From positions 1 to 64,000 of the forward strand of contig URFM01000013.1 in the NCBI GenBank assembly GCA_900547035.1: DNA of 64,000 nucleotides, in the 5' to 3' direction. Positions 1 through 8,375 of the stretch are shown here, piece by piece. The stretch comes from an uncultured Clostridium sp. Lineage in GTDB: Bacteria > Bacillota > Clostridia > Lachnospirales > Lachnospiraceae. A model generated the notes under the pieces. It did not search any database, was not told the origin of the DNA, and saw only the letters and a program-made list of their open reading frames with translations. Made by a program: the position numbers and the translations under genes. Each line of letters starts with the position of its first letter. The first letter of the stretch is position 1.

Positions 1-240
1 GGTGAAATCATCGGCGGCAGCCAGAGGGAGGACGACTACGATACCCTGGTAGCCCGCATGGATGAGCTGGGCCTTAAAAAGGAAGACTACCAGTTCTATC
101 TGGATCTGCGTAAATACGGTTCCTGCCGTCACTCCGGCTTTGGACTGGGCTTTGAGCGCTGCGTGATGTACCTCACCGGTATGTCCAACATCCGCGACGT
201 AATCCCATTCCCCAGAACCGTGAATAACTGCGAGCTGTAA
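1..240 (+). CDS. asnS: Asparagine--tRNA ligase, C-terminal fragment
   Basis: Only the last 79 codons are in the window; the frame is open from base 1 to the TAA at 238-240. The visible part holds class II synthetase motif 3 ([13 protein letters not shown], with the ATP-binding Arg) followed by the AsnRS-typical ending [10 protein letters not shown]. The enzyme charges tRNA-Asn in the cytoplasm. The next gene begins 44 bases later on the same strand with no clear terminator between, so read-through into the nuclease pair is possible. AspRS also carries motif 3, but the IRDVIPFPR tail favours AsnRS. Confidence 0.93.
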   Translation, partial: GEIIGGSQREDDYDTLVARMDELGLKKEDYQFYLDLRKYGSCRHSGFGLGFERCVMYLTGMSNIRDVIPFPRTVNNCEL

Positions 241-284
241 GGACTATTGTTCCGCCGGGCGGCGGAGAAATGGAGAAAGGCGTT

Positions 285-1355
285 ATGAAATTCATCCACA
301 CAGGAGACATCCATTGGGGCATGTGCCCGGATGCGGACAAGCCCTGGGGACGGGAACGGGCCCAGGCCATCAAGGATACCTTCCGTCTGATCATTGACCG
401 GGCGCGGGAAATGGAGGCGGACTGCCTGTTTATCTGCGGCGATCTGTTTCACCGCCAGCCCCTGATGCGGGATCTGAAGGAGGTCAACTATCTCTTTTCT
501 ACCATTCCCTCCGTCCGGGTGGTAATCATTGCCGGCAATCACGACCGCATCCGTGACAATTCCGCTCTTTTAAGTTTTACCTGGAGTCCCAATGTAACCT
601 GGATCATGGAGGATTCCCTGACCTCTGTATATTTTGAAGATATTAATACGGAGGTATACGGCTTCAGCTATCACACCACCGAGATTAAGGAACCGCTTCT
701 GGAAAACATCCAGGTTCCTCTCTCCAGCCGTATTCAGATTCTGATGGCCCACGGGGGGGATGCCGCCCACTTACCCATTAATTTCAACAGTCTGGAACTG
801 TCCCCCTTCTCCTATGTGGCTCTGGGCCATATCCATAAGCCCAGAGTCGTTGCGGAAAGCAAAATGGCTTTCTGCGGTTCTCCGGAGCCCCTGGATCTGA
901 CAGAAACAGGACACCATGGATTTTTCGCCGGTGAAATCAACCCGGCGACAAAGAAAGTGACCCATCTGGCTTTTATTCCGGTTTCCCAGATCCAGTACAT
1001 TTCCCTGACCGTTAACGTATCCAAGGATACCACTAATATGGAACTGGCTTCCAGGCTGGAGCGGGAAATCATCAACCGGGGAGAAAAGAATATTTACAGG
1101 TTTCGTATCAAGGGAATGCGTGACCCGGATATTGAGTTTGACCTATCGCATCTCGCTTCACGGTACCGGATCTGCGAGATCGTCGATGATTCTGAGCCAC
1201 AATATGATTTTTCCGCTCTGTTTTCTGAACATCCCAGCGATATGATTGGGTTCTTCATTCAAACCCTGCAAAAAGAAAATATGAGCCCGGTGGAGAAAAA
1301 GGCTTTATATTATGGCGTCAACGCCCTGCTGCATACCACCGATGAAAGGAGCTGA
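285..1355 (+). CDS. YhaO/SbcD-like metallophosphoesterase (DNA repair exonuclease family)
   Basis: A 356-residue calcineurin-like phosphoesterase. Metal-binding motifs are visible in order: GDIHWG near residue 7, CGDLFH near 50, AGNHDR near 85, MAHGGD near 155 and LGHIHKP near 183. These are the signature of SbcD/Mre11/YhaO nucleases. An upstream in-frame ATG at 270 exists, but GGAGAAAGG lies just before the ATG at 285 and the protein then starts MKFIHTGDIHWG, as the family does, so 285 was chosen. It is followed six bases later by an SbcC/YhaN-like ATPase, the usual partner. The pair probably forms a membrane-associated end-processing nuclease; substrate is inferred from family only. Confidence 0.88.
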   Translation: MKFIHTGDIHWGMCPDADKPWGRERAQAIKDTFRLIIDRAREMEADCLFICGDLFHRQPLMRDLKEVNYLFSTIPSVRVVIIAGNHDRIRDNSALLSFTWSPNVTWIMEDSLTSVYFEDINTEVYGFSYHTTEIKEPLLENIQVPLSSRIQILMAHGGDAAHLPINFNSLELSPFSYVALGHIHKPRVVAESKMAFCGSPEPLDLTETGHHGFFAGEINPATKKVTHLAFIPVSQIQYISLTVNVSKDTTNMELASRLEREIINRGEKNIYRFRIKGMRDPDIEFDLSHLASRYRICEIVDDSEPQYDFSALFSEHPSDMIGFFIQTLQKENMSPVEKKALYYGVNALLHTTDERS

Positions 1356-1361
1356 CCTCCC

Positions 1362-3215
1362 ATGCGTATTCTTGATCTTCATATAAGCGGCTTCGGAAAG
1401 CTCCGGAATCGGGATTTTACCTTTGAGTCCGGTCTTAATGTGGTCTACGGCCATAACGAAGCCGGAAAGTCCACCCTCCATACCTTTATTCGGGGCATGC
1501 TTTTCGGCATCGAAAAGCAGCGGGGCCGCGCCTCGAAAAATGATCTTTACAACAAGTATGAACCCTGGGCCGGAAGCGGCACCTATGAGGGATGGATGCG
1601 GGTGGAAAGCCAGGGCGAAATTTTCCGCATAGAACGGCGTTTTTTAAAGAAGAATCAGGATCTTCGGATCATCAATGAAACCCTGGGAAAAGAAGAGCAA
1701 AATACCAAGGCGATACTGGAGCGGATTTGCTGCGGCCTGACGGAAACGGCCTACAACAATACCATCAGTATCGGCCAGCTAAAATGCGCCACAGACAGCG
1801 GGATGGTGGCTGAGCTGCGAAACTACATCGCCAACCTGAACACCTCTGGAAGCATCGCCCTCAACATTACCAAGGCCAGCGCCTACTTAAAAAGCCAGCG
1901 CCGGCAGCTGGAAGCCCAGCTGCTGCCTCAGGCTGCTTTAAACTATACCACCGTCCTGGGCGAGATTCGCAAGCTGGAGCAGGAAGTTTCTTCTCCGGAA
2001 TACGTCAACCAGCTATCCGCCTGCCGGGCTAAAAAATCCCAGCTGAAACAGCGTCTTGAAGAAAAGCAGAAGGAAAAGGAGAATCTGATTCAGAAGGCCT
2101 CCCGTGGGCGGGAACTTTTGGCGGGAAGCCAGTTTTCCGACCGAACCGCCATTACCAGCAGTCTGGAACGTGCTAAGAAGCTTTATACGGACTATCAGGA
2201 AACAGCGTCTCTTTCCCAGAAGACTTCATTTAAGATGAGAGCCCTGATCTTTGGTCTGCTGGCCCTTCTGTTTCTGGCGGGAGCCGGAGTTCTCAGCCTC
2301 TCCCCCCATGTTTTGCAGGGTTTCCCCCTGACTCTCCCTGTTGTATTGGGAGGAATGGGAGCCGCAGGTTTTCTCTGCCTTGCCATGGCCCTTTTTCAAA
2401 CTGCCAAAGGAAGCAGGATCAAGAAGCAGCTGGCAGCTGAGTCCGGCCAGCTAAAACAGATTTTCACCCAGCAGATCGGAGACTGCGATCTGACAGCGGA
2501 TTCCATGGCCTCCTTTGAAAAACGCATGGGAGAACTGCTGCGTCTTTGGGACGCCATCAATCAGTCTGAGCAGACCCTCCTGTCCCTGACTGACGAAATC
2601 TCCTCCCTTCAGAAGGAAGAAGACTCCTGCAGCGAGGAGCTGGAAAAGCAGCAGCGCATTCAATGGGAACTGGAAAAGAAACTGGAGCATCTGTCTTCCT
2701 GTAAAACCCAGGCGGAGGCCTTGAAGAAAACCTTGGCGGAAAATGAACGGATTCAGGAAGAAATCGATGCCATCGACCTGGCCCAAGAGACAATGACCAA
2801 CCTGTCAACCTCCATTCGGGATTCCTTTGGCCTGTACCTGAACAAAACCGCCTCACAGCTGATCTCCGGAATCACCGGCGGTATCTACAGCAGCATGAGT
2901 ATTGACCAGAACCTGAATGTGTTTATGAACACCCCTTCCAGGCTGGTTCCCATTGAGCAAGTCAGCAGCGGCACCATGGATCAGATTTATCTGGCAGTGC
3001 GCCTGGCTGCCGCCAAGCTGGTGCAAAGCGGCTCAGATTCCATGCCCCTGATCTTCGATGACAGTTTTACCCTCTATGACGATGAGCGGCTGAAAACTGC
3101 GCTGAAATGGCTGAGCGGGGCTTATCAGAATCAAATTATCATTTTCACCTGCCACCAGCGTGAGGCACAGCTGCTGACGGCTAATCAGATCCCTTATCGG
3201 CTGGTGAGGATTTAA
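1362..3215 (+). CDS. YhaN/SbcC-like AAA ATPase with membrane segments
   Basis: A 617-residue ABC/SMC-type ATPase. Walker A is GHNEAGKST at residues 30-38. The C-terminal part holds the signature-like SSGTMDQIYLAVRLA and Walker B LIFDDSF near residue 565. Between them are long heptad-rich coiled coils, interrupted near residues 288-345 by two hydrophobic stretches that look like a transmembrane hairpin, as in YhaN rather than cytosolic SbcC. It is translationally close to the upstream nuclease. Its TAA overlaps the TAA of the convergent LysR gene through the palindrome TTAA, so the two genes share stop bases. Role in DNA end processing at the membrane is inferred from the family. Confidence 0.87.
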   Translation: MRILDLHISGFGKLRNRDFTFESGLNVVYGHNEAGKSTLHTFIRGMLFGIEKQRGRASKNDLYNKYEPWAGSGTYEGWMRVESQGEIFRIERRFLKKNQDLRIINETLGKEEQNTKAILERICCGLTETAYNNTISIGQLKCATDSGMVAELRNYIANLNTSGSIALNITKASAYLKSQRRQLEAQLLPQAALNYTTVLGEIRKLEQEVSSPEYVNQLSACRAKKSQLKQRLEEKQKEKENLIQKASRGRELLAGSQFSDRTAITSSLERAKKLYTDYQETASLSQKTSFKMRALIFGLLALLFLAGAGVLSLSPHVLQGFPLTLPVVLGGMGAAGFLCLAMALFQTAKGSRIKKQLAAESGQLKQIFTQQIGDCDLTADSMASFEKRMGELLRLWDAINQSEQTLLSLTDEISSLQKEEDSCSEELEKQQRIQWELEKKLEHLSSCKTQAEALKKTLAENERIQEEIDAIDLAQETMTNLSTSIRDSFGLYLNKTASQLISGITGGIYSSMSIDQNLNVFMNTPSRLVPIEQVSSGTMDQIYLAVRLAAAKLVQSGSDSMPLIFDDSFTLYDDERLKTALKWLSGAYQNQIIIFTCHQREAQLLTANQIPYRLVRI

Positions 3216-4141
3216 ATAGAAAAGGGCGGTCCAAATTTTTGCTTGATCATATTTACCAGCTCTTTCTCCGCTGTTTTCAATCGATAGTTTTTACGACAGG
3301 CAATGGCAAATTCCGCCCGGTTAGGCTTGTTTCCTACAGAAAGATAAGCCGGCCTCTGTTCATAATTCTTAAAGCATCGGACGCTGATATCAAAGGTTAG
3401 AGTGAATCCAAGGCCTCTGCTAGCCAATGCCAAGCAGGTTTCCAGGCTGCGAAATTCCGTAATCTCCGGCATAATGTGGGCCTCCCGCATCAGCTGATGG
3501 GAGATGCGTCCGATGTACCACTGAGAAGCGTCGTTTACAAACATCACTTCGTTCTTTAACCAGTTTAAATCCAGCCAAGGATATTTGAATCCTTCCCGCC
3601 TCACCGCTTTCTCAACATAGGGACTGTCACCTGCCAAAACCAACGCTACCTCTTCCATAACAATGTGGAAATATTGAAAAATCGGATTACGCTCCACGCA
3701 GATATAGATTGCCAAATCTGCCTCTCCGTTTTCTACCGCCTGTTCCACGCCTTCTGCGCTTCTCTCCATAATCTCAATGTGATATCCAGGATAAAGCCGC
3801 TTAAACCGTGGGAGTATTTCTGTTAAAACATAGCATCCTCTAGCCGCTGTAGTAGCTATTCTTAGCTGCCCTGCCGTCTCGTGACGAATCTGCTGCAAGG
3901 ACAAATCCAGTTGTTTCTGAATCCGAAAAATCTCCCTCCCTGCTTTTAAAAATTGTTCTCCGGCGTAGGTAGGATACATCTGTTTCTCAATCCGGTCAAA
4001 CAGAGGTGTACCAACCCGCTCTTCCAGCTTCTGAAGGAACTTAGACAAGGACGGTTGAGAAATGTAGAGGGCTTCTGCTGCTTTGGAAATTGTCTTGTAC
4101 TGAGCGATGGCCTGTGCATAGGTAAAATCTCGAAAATCCAT
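3212..4141 (-). CDS. LysR-family transcriptional regulator
   Basis: A 309-residue LTTR. The N-terminal winged helix-turn-helix is clear (AQYKTISKAAEALYISQPSLSKFLQKLE), followed by a periplasmic-binding-like effector domain. An ORF extension to 4162 exists, but AAAGGAG lies 6-7 bases before the ATG at 4141, which gives the standard MDFRDFTY start. It is divergent from a CitMHS transporter and an alpha/beta hydrolase, with two palindromes in the shared intergenic region. It most likely controls that operon and itself, with a carboxylate or ester-derived ligand; the ligand is unknown. Confidence 0.92.
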   Translation of the reverse strand: MDFRDFTYAQAIAQYKTISKAAEALYISQPSLSKFLQKLEERVGTPLFDRIEKQMYPTYAGEQFLKAGREIFRIQKQLDLSLQQIRHETAGQLRIATTAARGCYVLTEILPRFKRLYPGYHIEIMERSAEGVEQAVENGEADLAIYICVERNPIFQYFHIVMEEVALVLAGDSPYVEKAVRREGFKYPWLDLNWLKNEVMFVNDASQWYIGRISHQLMREAHIMPEITEFRSLETCLALASRGLGFTLTFDISVRCFKNYEQRPAYLSVGNKPNRAEFAIACRKNYRLKTAEKELVNMIKQKFGPPFSI

Positions 4142-4185
4142 TTCCTTCTCCTTTTGAAGCATCTGTTTTGGCGTTTCTGTCTAGT

Positions 4186-4206
4186 TATATGCATTTAAAG
4201 CATATA
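4186..4206. promoter_or_regulatory. Palindrome upstream of lysR (candidate LTTR site)
   Basis: TATATGC, a 7-base spacer, then GCATATA: perfect 7-bp arms, just upstream of the LysR start. Its position next to the LysR start and its AT-rich dyad fit a LysR recognition site. It overlaps the larger inverted repeat that follows by three bases. Confidence 0.55.
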
Positions 4207-4248
4207 TTAAATAGAATATATGTATTTTACATATATTCTATTTAATAT
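4204..4248. promoter_or_regulatory. 19-bp perfect inverted repeat between lysR and the CitMHS gene
   Basis: The left arm at 4204-4222 and right arm at 4230-4248 are perfect reverse complements (19 bp) around a 7-base spacer TATTTTA. It lies in the 171-bp divergent intergenic region. There is no T-run of terminator type and no flanking target duplication was seen. It may be an operator for the LysR protein or a cruciform-forming element. Confidence 0.6.
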
Positions 4249-4312
4249 TATACTAAATCTAAAGTAATTTTTCCACAAAAATCACATTTTTAAACAACAG
4301 GAGGGGGATTCT

Positions 4313-5623
4313 ATGTTGTATGCAATCGTTGGTTATGCTGTAATCCTTATTATGATGGTCATGATACTCAAAGGAAAGGCTACACCTGCATTCTGCTTTT
4401 CCATTCTGCCACTGCTTGGAGCTCTGATTTGTGGCTTTGGTTTGACAGAAATACTGGAGTTTATCGACACCGGAATGAATACGGTATGGAAGACTGCCAT
4501 ACTTTTTATCTTTTCCGTATGCTATTTCAGTACCATGAATGATGCCGGACTTTTTGACCCTCTGGTTAAATGGCTCGTAAAAATGGCTGGGAATAATATC
4601 GTTCTGATTATGGTTGCAACCAGTTTAATCGCCGTTGTAGGGCATCTGGACGGAGCAGCTGCCTCTACTTACCTGATTACCATACCGGTTATGCTTCCGA
4701 TTTTCAAACGCATGCACCTGAATCCGCTGATGCTCTTGCTTCTTGTCGGTCTTTCCACCGGAATTATGAACTTGGTGCCCTGGGGCGGACCTACTATCCG
4801 GGCAGCCACAGCCATCGGCGTAGATGCGACAAACCTTTGGATTTCTATGATTCCCATGCAGATTTTCGGACTAGTGGTGGCTCTGGCTGGAGCTGTAATC
4901 TGCGGAAGACTAGAGCAGTGTCGTCTAATTCGGGAGGGTATTGACCTAACTTCTTTATCTGAATCCGGTGGGCTTGGAGCAGGAGAAGCCGGTCTGGATG
5001 ACAGTTTGCGCCGTCCAAAGCTATTTTGGATCAACCTGTTTTTAACTGTTATCGTTATTGCGCTTCTGGTGGAAGCCACCATTACACCTTATCTGATTTT
5101 CCTGTTCGGAACCATGGTCGCTATGGCAATCAATTATCCAAATATGAAACTCCAGGGACAGCTTTTAAAGAAATACGCTCCCAGCTGCATCGATTTGACC
5201 GTAACCTTGCTGGCTGCTGGTATTTTCCTGGGAATCTTCTCTAACAGTGGAATGATTACCAGCATGGCACAAGTTTTGATTAACCTTTTGCCCGAATTTA
5301 TGTTAAAATATCTGTATGTCATCATGGGAATTTTAGGTGGACCTATTGGAATTATCATGGGACCAGATCCTTATTACTATGCGGTCATGCCACTAGTGAT
5401 CGAAACAGTGGCTCCTTATGGCATCACCGCCAGTCAAGTTGCTCATGCCATGCTTATCGGAGAAAATGTAGTTCTCAGTGTCAGTCCCTGTGTAGCAGCT
5501 AACTATCTGGCCTTTGGACTCAGCGGCATCGAGTTGAAAGACCATATGAAGTTCTCCTTTAAATGGCAATGGCTAGTCAGTATCTTAATGCTGATTTTCG
5601 CCGTTATTATCGGTATTGTTTAA
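4313..5623 (+). CDS. CitMHS-family citrate/carboxylate:cation symporter
   Basis: A 436-residue integral membrane protein with about 12 hydrophobic helices covering its whole length. The block GHLDGAAASTYLITIPVMLPIF and the later NLVPWGGPTIRAA match CitMHS transporters, which import divalent metal-citrate or related tricarboxylates. An SD (AGGAGGGG) sits before the ATG at 4313. The downstream alpha/beta hydrolase starts 27 bases later, so the two form an operon divergent from the LysR gene. Substrate cannot be read from sequence; citrate is the family default. Confidence 0.87.
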   Translation: MLYAIVGYAVILIMMVMILKGKATPAFCFSILPLLGALICGFGLTEILEFIDTGMNTVWKTAILFIFSVCYFSTMNDAGLFDPLVKWLVKMAGNNIVLIMVATSLIAVVGHLDGAAASTYLITIPVMLPIFKRMHLNPLMLLLLVGLSTGIMNLVPWGGPTIRAATAIGVDATNLWISMIPMQIFGLVVALAGAVICGRLEQCRLIREGIDLTSLSESGGLGAGEAGLDDSLRRPKLFWINLFLTVIVIALLVEATITPYLIFLFGTMVAMAINYPNMKLQGQLLKKYAPSCIDLTVTLLAAGIFLGIFSNSGMITSMAQVLINLLPEFMLKYLYVIMGILGGPIGIIMGPDPYYYAVMPLVIETVAPYGITASQVAHAMLIGENVVLSVSPCVAANYLAFGLSGIELKDHMKFSFKWQWLVSILMLIFAVIIGIV

Positions 5624-5650
5624 TTATTTTCCAGAAAGAAGCGTAAATAT

Positions 5651-6379
5651 ATGATTCGATTATCCCACACTCTCAATTCTCAAAAGCCCGCTTTACTGTG
5701 CGTTGCAGGAAATCTCTGCGACCCATCTGTAGCTTTTGAACATATTATTCCTCCTAAAAACTTCCAAAAACTGTATGTACACTATTTTGACGGTCCCGGT
5801 CCCTGGGATATGGAAACTTTGGGCCAGGAACTCGCCCGGCTCTTAGAGCATTTTTCCTCTGTTCCAGTTGTACTTGCTGGGTATTCCGCCGGAGGCGTAC
5901 TGTGCATCTCCGCCACTTCCAAGGTTCCAGAACGAATTTCCGGTCTGGTCCTGTCCAATACCGGTCCCTGTAGCAAGGGACACGGAAATCCCCAGTTCGC
6001 GCAGGAGCTGAAAGAACATTTTAACGATGAGACCTATATTCGTCATTTTCTGTCCAGTTGTTTTTATCATCCCATTCCCAAAGAGGTGGAAGACCGTCTT
6101 TGGGAGTACACAAGAACCATTCCACCTGAGGCCGGATATGAGGTTTCTCTTAGCCTGCGCCAGCAGGATTACCGAGAAAGTCTTAAGGCCTATAAAGGAC
6201 CTGCCGCCATCATCCACGGTCAATTGGATACTCGACGCAAACTGGACAGTGTGGAGATGATTTGTGAAAGCCTTCCCCAGGCTCAAGTAACCTTGCTTCA
6301 AACAGGACACACGCCCATGTGGGAGGATGTAAACGGCTATAACAAAGCTCTAAACGCGCTCTTTAAAGATATTGGCTAA
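5651..6379 (+). CDS. Alpha/beta hydrolase
   Basis: A 242-residue alpha/beta-hydrolase fold protein with no signal peptide. The nucleophile elbow is GYSAGG (Ser near residue 80). The acid is likely the Asp in HGQLDTRR, and the base is the His in QTGHTPMWED near the C-terminus. It resembles the small hydrolases related to MenH and BioH. It lies in an apparent operon with the CitMHS transporter, so it may process the imported compound, for example an ester or lactone; that is inference. The terminator at 6443-6491 ends the unit. Confidence 0.85.
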   Translation: MIRLSHTLNSQKPALLCVAGNLCDPSVAFEHIIPPKNFQKLYVHYFDGPGPWDMETLGQELARLLEHFSSVPVVLAGYSAGGVLCISATSKVPERISGLVLSNTGPCSKGHGNPQFAQELKEHFNDETYIRHFLSSCFYHPIPKEVEDRLWEYTRTIPPEAGYEVSLSLRQQDYRESLKAYKGPAAIIHGQLDTRRKLDSVEMICESLPQAQVTLLQTGHTPMWEDVNGYNKALNALFKDIG

Positions 6380-6442
6380 ATTACTTAATCTTTAGTTGCA
6401 AGTTGTCTAGGTTAAAAGCAGATATAAAAAATGTTAAAAAGC

Positions 6443-6491
6443 AAAAACCACTATTCATAGTCCATTTATGGCTACTCAATAGTGGTTTTTT
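6443..6491. terminator. Bidirectional rho-independent terminator
   Basis: Arms AAAACCACTATT and AATAGTGGTTTT (12 bp) surround a 22-base loop, with A-run before and T-run after, so it can act on both strands. It sits between the alpha/beta hydrolase and the convergent small membrane protein gene. Confidence 0.85.
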
Positions 6492-6511
6492 AGAATCGCA
6501 TATACAAGCCT

Positions 6512-6667
6512 TCAGGTTCTTTTTCGTTTCTCAATCTCCTCATAGGCCGCCAGCATTCCATGCTTCACTCCCAGTTTGATGCACAGATACAACAGCGCGA
6601 AAATGATAGCTACGAAAATAATATACAAAAACGGCCCAATAATCCAAATTGCTGGTGACATCTGCAT
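6512..6667 (-). CDS. Small single-pass membrane protein (51 aa)
   Basis: A short gene starting with ATG at 6667 and ending with TGA at 6512-6514. AAGGAGGGG stands just before the start, a very strong SD. The peptide begins MQMSPAIWIIGPFLYIIF, has one transmembrane helix at about residues 7-30, and a charged cytoplasmic tail ending EEIEKRKRT. A second ATG two codons in (6661) is an alternative start. It begins 12 bases after the stop of the coiled-coil membrane protein at 6680-7777, so it is cotranscribed and may be its partner. No function is recognised. Confidence 0.8.
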   Translation of the reverse strand: MQMSPAIWIIGPFLYIIFVAIIFALLYLCIKLGVKHGMLAAYEEIEKRKRT

Positions 6668-6679
6668 CTTCCCCTCCTT

Positions 6680-7777
6680 TTATGAATCGATTTCCTGTTT
6701 CCGATACAGTTCCATCGCCTCCGTCAAATTCGCCGCAGAGCCGTCCTGAATCAATCTTGCAAGCTCCGTCAGCCGCTCCGGCTTTAAAAACTCCTGTCCC
6801 AGGTACGGACCGAAGGTATCCGTAATATGGATATTTTCCTCCCGGATTCTGGCGTCCAGCTCCCGAAGGCCCATCTGGGTTTCTTTTATTTTCTGTTCCA
6901 GTCCCCGGATCTTCTCCATATGGTGCTGGGTAATTTCATCCGAAATAATATTTTTCGTTACGGTTTCAAAGGTGTTTAAGGCTTCTTTCTTTCGCTCCGC
7001 GATCTGAGACAGCTCATGTTCCACGCAGGAAATCTCATCGTCGTATTTTTCCAGATTATAGATATCCTCATTGCCATCCTTCTCAATGGAATGGGTGATT
7101 ACACGAATTTTTTTCTGATTGGCCCTCAGGGTATTCCGGATGGCCCTTCCCTGCTTCAGAGCGGCCTGATAGGTCAGTTTCGTCCGGTTTCCAATGGTCA
7201 CATAGATCCCGCCAAATAAAATCACATCTGCAAAGTAAATAGCCGCCAGGTACCAGCTGTGTCTGCCCGGAATAAGAAAATAAATCAGACATGGCACCGC
7301 CAGAAAGCAGACCAGCACCGCAGCCAGCAGAATTATAATCTCTTTCAGACCCCTGGGCAAATAAAGGGCATAGTAAAGAGTACTATTGCAGTAAAACGGC
7401 ACCTGATTCTGCTGAAAGCTTGTCTTCATCTGCAGCTTCAGCTTTCGGTTCTGTTCCCGCAGCTCGCTGGTCTCATCCGCAATCCGTTCTTTTACGCCCT
7501 TGCTTTTGGCCTTCTCTCTGGAAAGTCTGGCTTTGCGCAGCTTTTCCTGCCCTTTTGCAATCTCTTTATCGTAACCGGAGGAAATCTCATCTCTCCGTTT
7601 TCTGGCTGTCTGGGTAATCTGATCCGTCATAGCCTTTTTGGCCGCTTCCAGTTCCCGGCTCAGGCGTTTTTCTTCCGCCGCCACCTGATCCCTGGTATTC
7701 TGATCGCAGTTCAGAGAATCTACCGCCGCTCTTGCTTGTCCGAGAAATTTCACATAATCTGTAATGGCTGTTGCCAT
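6680..7777 (-). CDS. Coiled-coil membrane protein of unknown function
   Basis: A 365-residue protein with an N-terminal highly charged coiled coil (about residues 25-125), two transmembrane helices close together (about 145-170 and 178-198), and a second coiled coil (about 210-320). GGAGG lies 8 bases before the ATG at 7777, so the upstream in-frame ATG at 7792, which overlaps that SD, was rejected. The topology (two cytoplasmic coiled coils joined by a membrane hairpin) suggests a scaffold. A 51-residue membrane peptide follows in the operon. Divergent from the 88-residue gene at 7952. I do not recognise the family. Confidence 0.75.
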   Translation of the reverse strand: MATAITDYVKFLGQARAAVDSLNCDQNTRDQVAAEEKRLSRELEAAKKAMTDQITQTARKRRDEISSGYDKEIAKGQEKLRKARLSREKAKSKGVKERIADETSELREQNRKLKLQMKTSFQQNQVPFYCNSTLYYALYLPRGLKEIIILLAAVLVCFLAVPCLIYFLIPGRHSWYLAAIYFADVILFGGIYVTIGNRTKLTYQAALKQGRAIRNTLRANQKKIRVITHSIEKDGNEDIYNLEKYDDEISCVEHELSQIAERKKEALNTFETVTKNIISDEITQHHMEKIRGLEQKIKETQMGLRELDARIREENIHITDTFGPYLGQEFLKPERLTELARLIQDGSAANLTEAMELYRKQEIDS

Positions 7778-7951
7778 ATTTTTATCCTCCATGTAGGTAG
7801 CCTATGTATAGATTACTACAAATCTGTTCTCGGAGCAAGACTGTCTTTTCCACGAATCCTTCTCCTCCGGGTTTTCTTCCTCCACTTTACATTCTGCCCG
7901 AAATCCGATATAGTTATTGGAAAAGAGTGATATTACGCTAGGAGGAAATCT

Positions 7952-8218
7952 ATGTTCCGCATGTGGGGAAAAATTATAAAGAACAATCACCTGTTAAAGG
8001 ACACGGTCATTTCCATTGGAGACTACTCCCTCTCCAGAACCCAGATGGTCTTCCAGGCCCTGGATGAAATCTGCTACGAATTTGACCTGGAAAAACCTAT
8101 CTGGCTGGATGCCACGGTACGTGAGTTTCAAATTCACAGCAAGGCACGTTTTACCAGAGACTGCTTTATCGAAGCGGTGGACTTCGATTTTCTGGAAATT
8201 CAGGTAATCGAAGAATGA
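7952..8218 (+). CDS. Conserved-looking hypothetical protein, 88 aa
   Basis: An 88-residue protein without membrane segments, rich in acidic and aromatic residues, beginning MFRMWGKIIKNNHLLKD. AGGAGG lies 8 bases before the ATG, so translation is well supported. It is followed by a strong hairpin terminator. No family is recognised; the size and composition could fit a small intracellular regulatory or nucleic-acid-associated protein, but nothing specific supports that. Confidence 0.7.
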   Translation: MFRMWGKIIKNNHLLKDTVISIGDYSLSRTQMVFQALDEICYEFDLEKPIWLDATVREFQIHSKARFTRDCFIEAVDFDFLEIQVIEE

Positions 8219-8269
8219 CCCTTCAGGTATGCCGTCCCGAACCATTATGAATATCCAAGCCCATTACGT

Positions 8270-8310
8270 CGAAAACCGCCTGCGGCAGACTAATGCCGGG
8301 GCGGTTTTCG
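8270..8310. terminator. Hairpin terminator between convergent genes
   Basis: Arms CGAAAACCGCC and GGCGGTTTTCG (11 bp, perfect) with an inner loop that can extend pairing. It lies after the 88-residue gene and before the convergent pgi gene, and its A and T runs within the stem suit both directions. Confidence 0.75.
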
Positions 8311-8375
8311 CACGATCTATATTACAGATATCCCCCTGCAGCAGCTCAGAATAAATCTGAGCTGTTACATCCTTT

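Noticed and set aside
8342..8364. 9-bp hairpin CAGCTCAGA/TCTGAGCTG after pgi
   Set aside because: A perfect stem but with no T-run on the pgi strand, so not called as a terminator.
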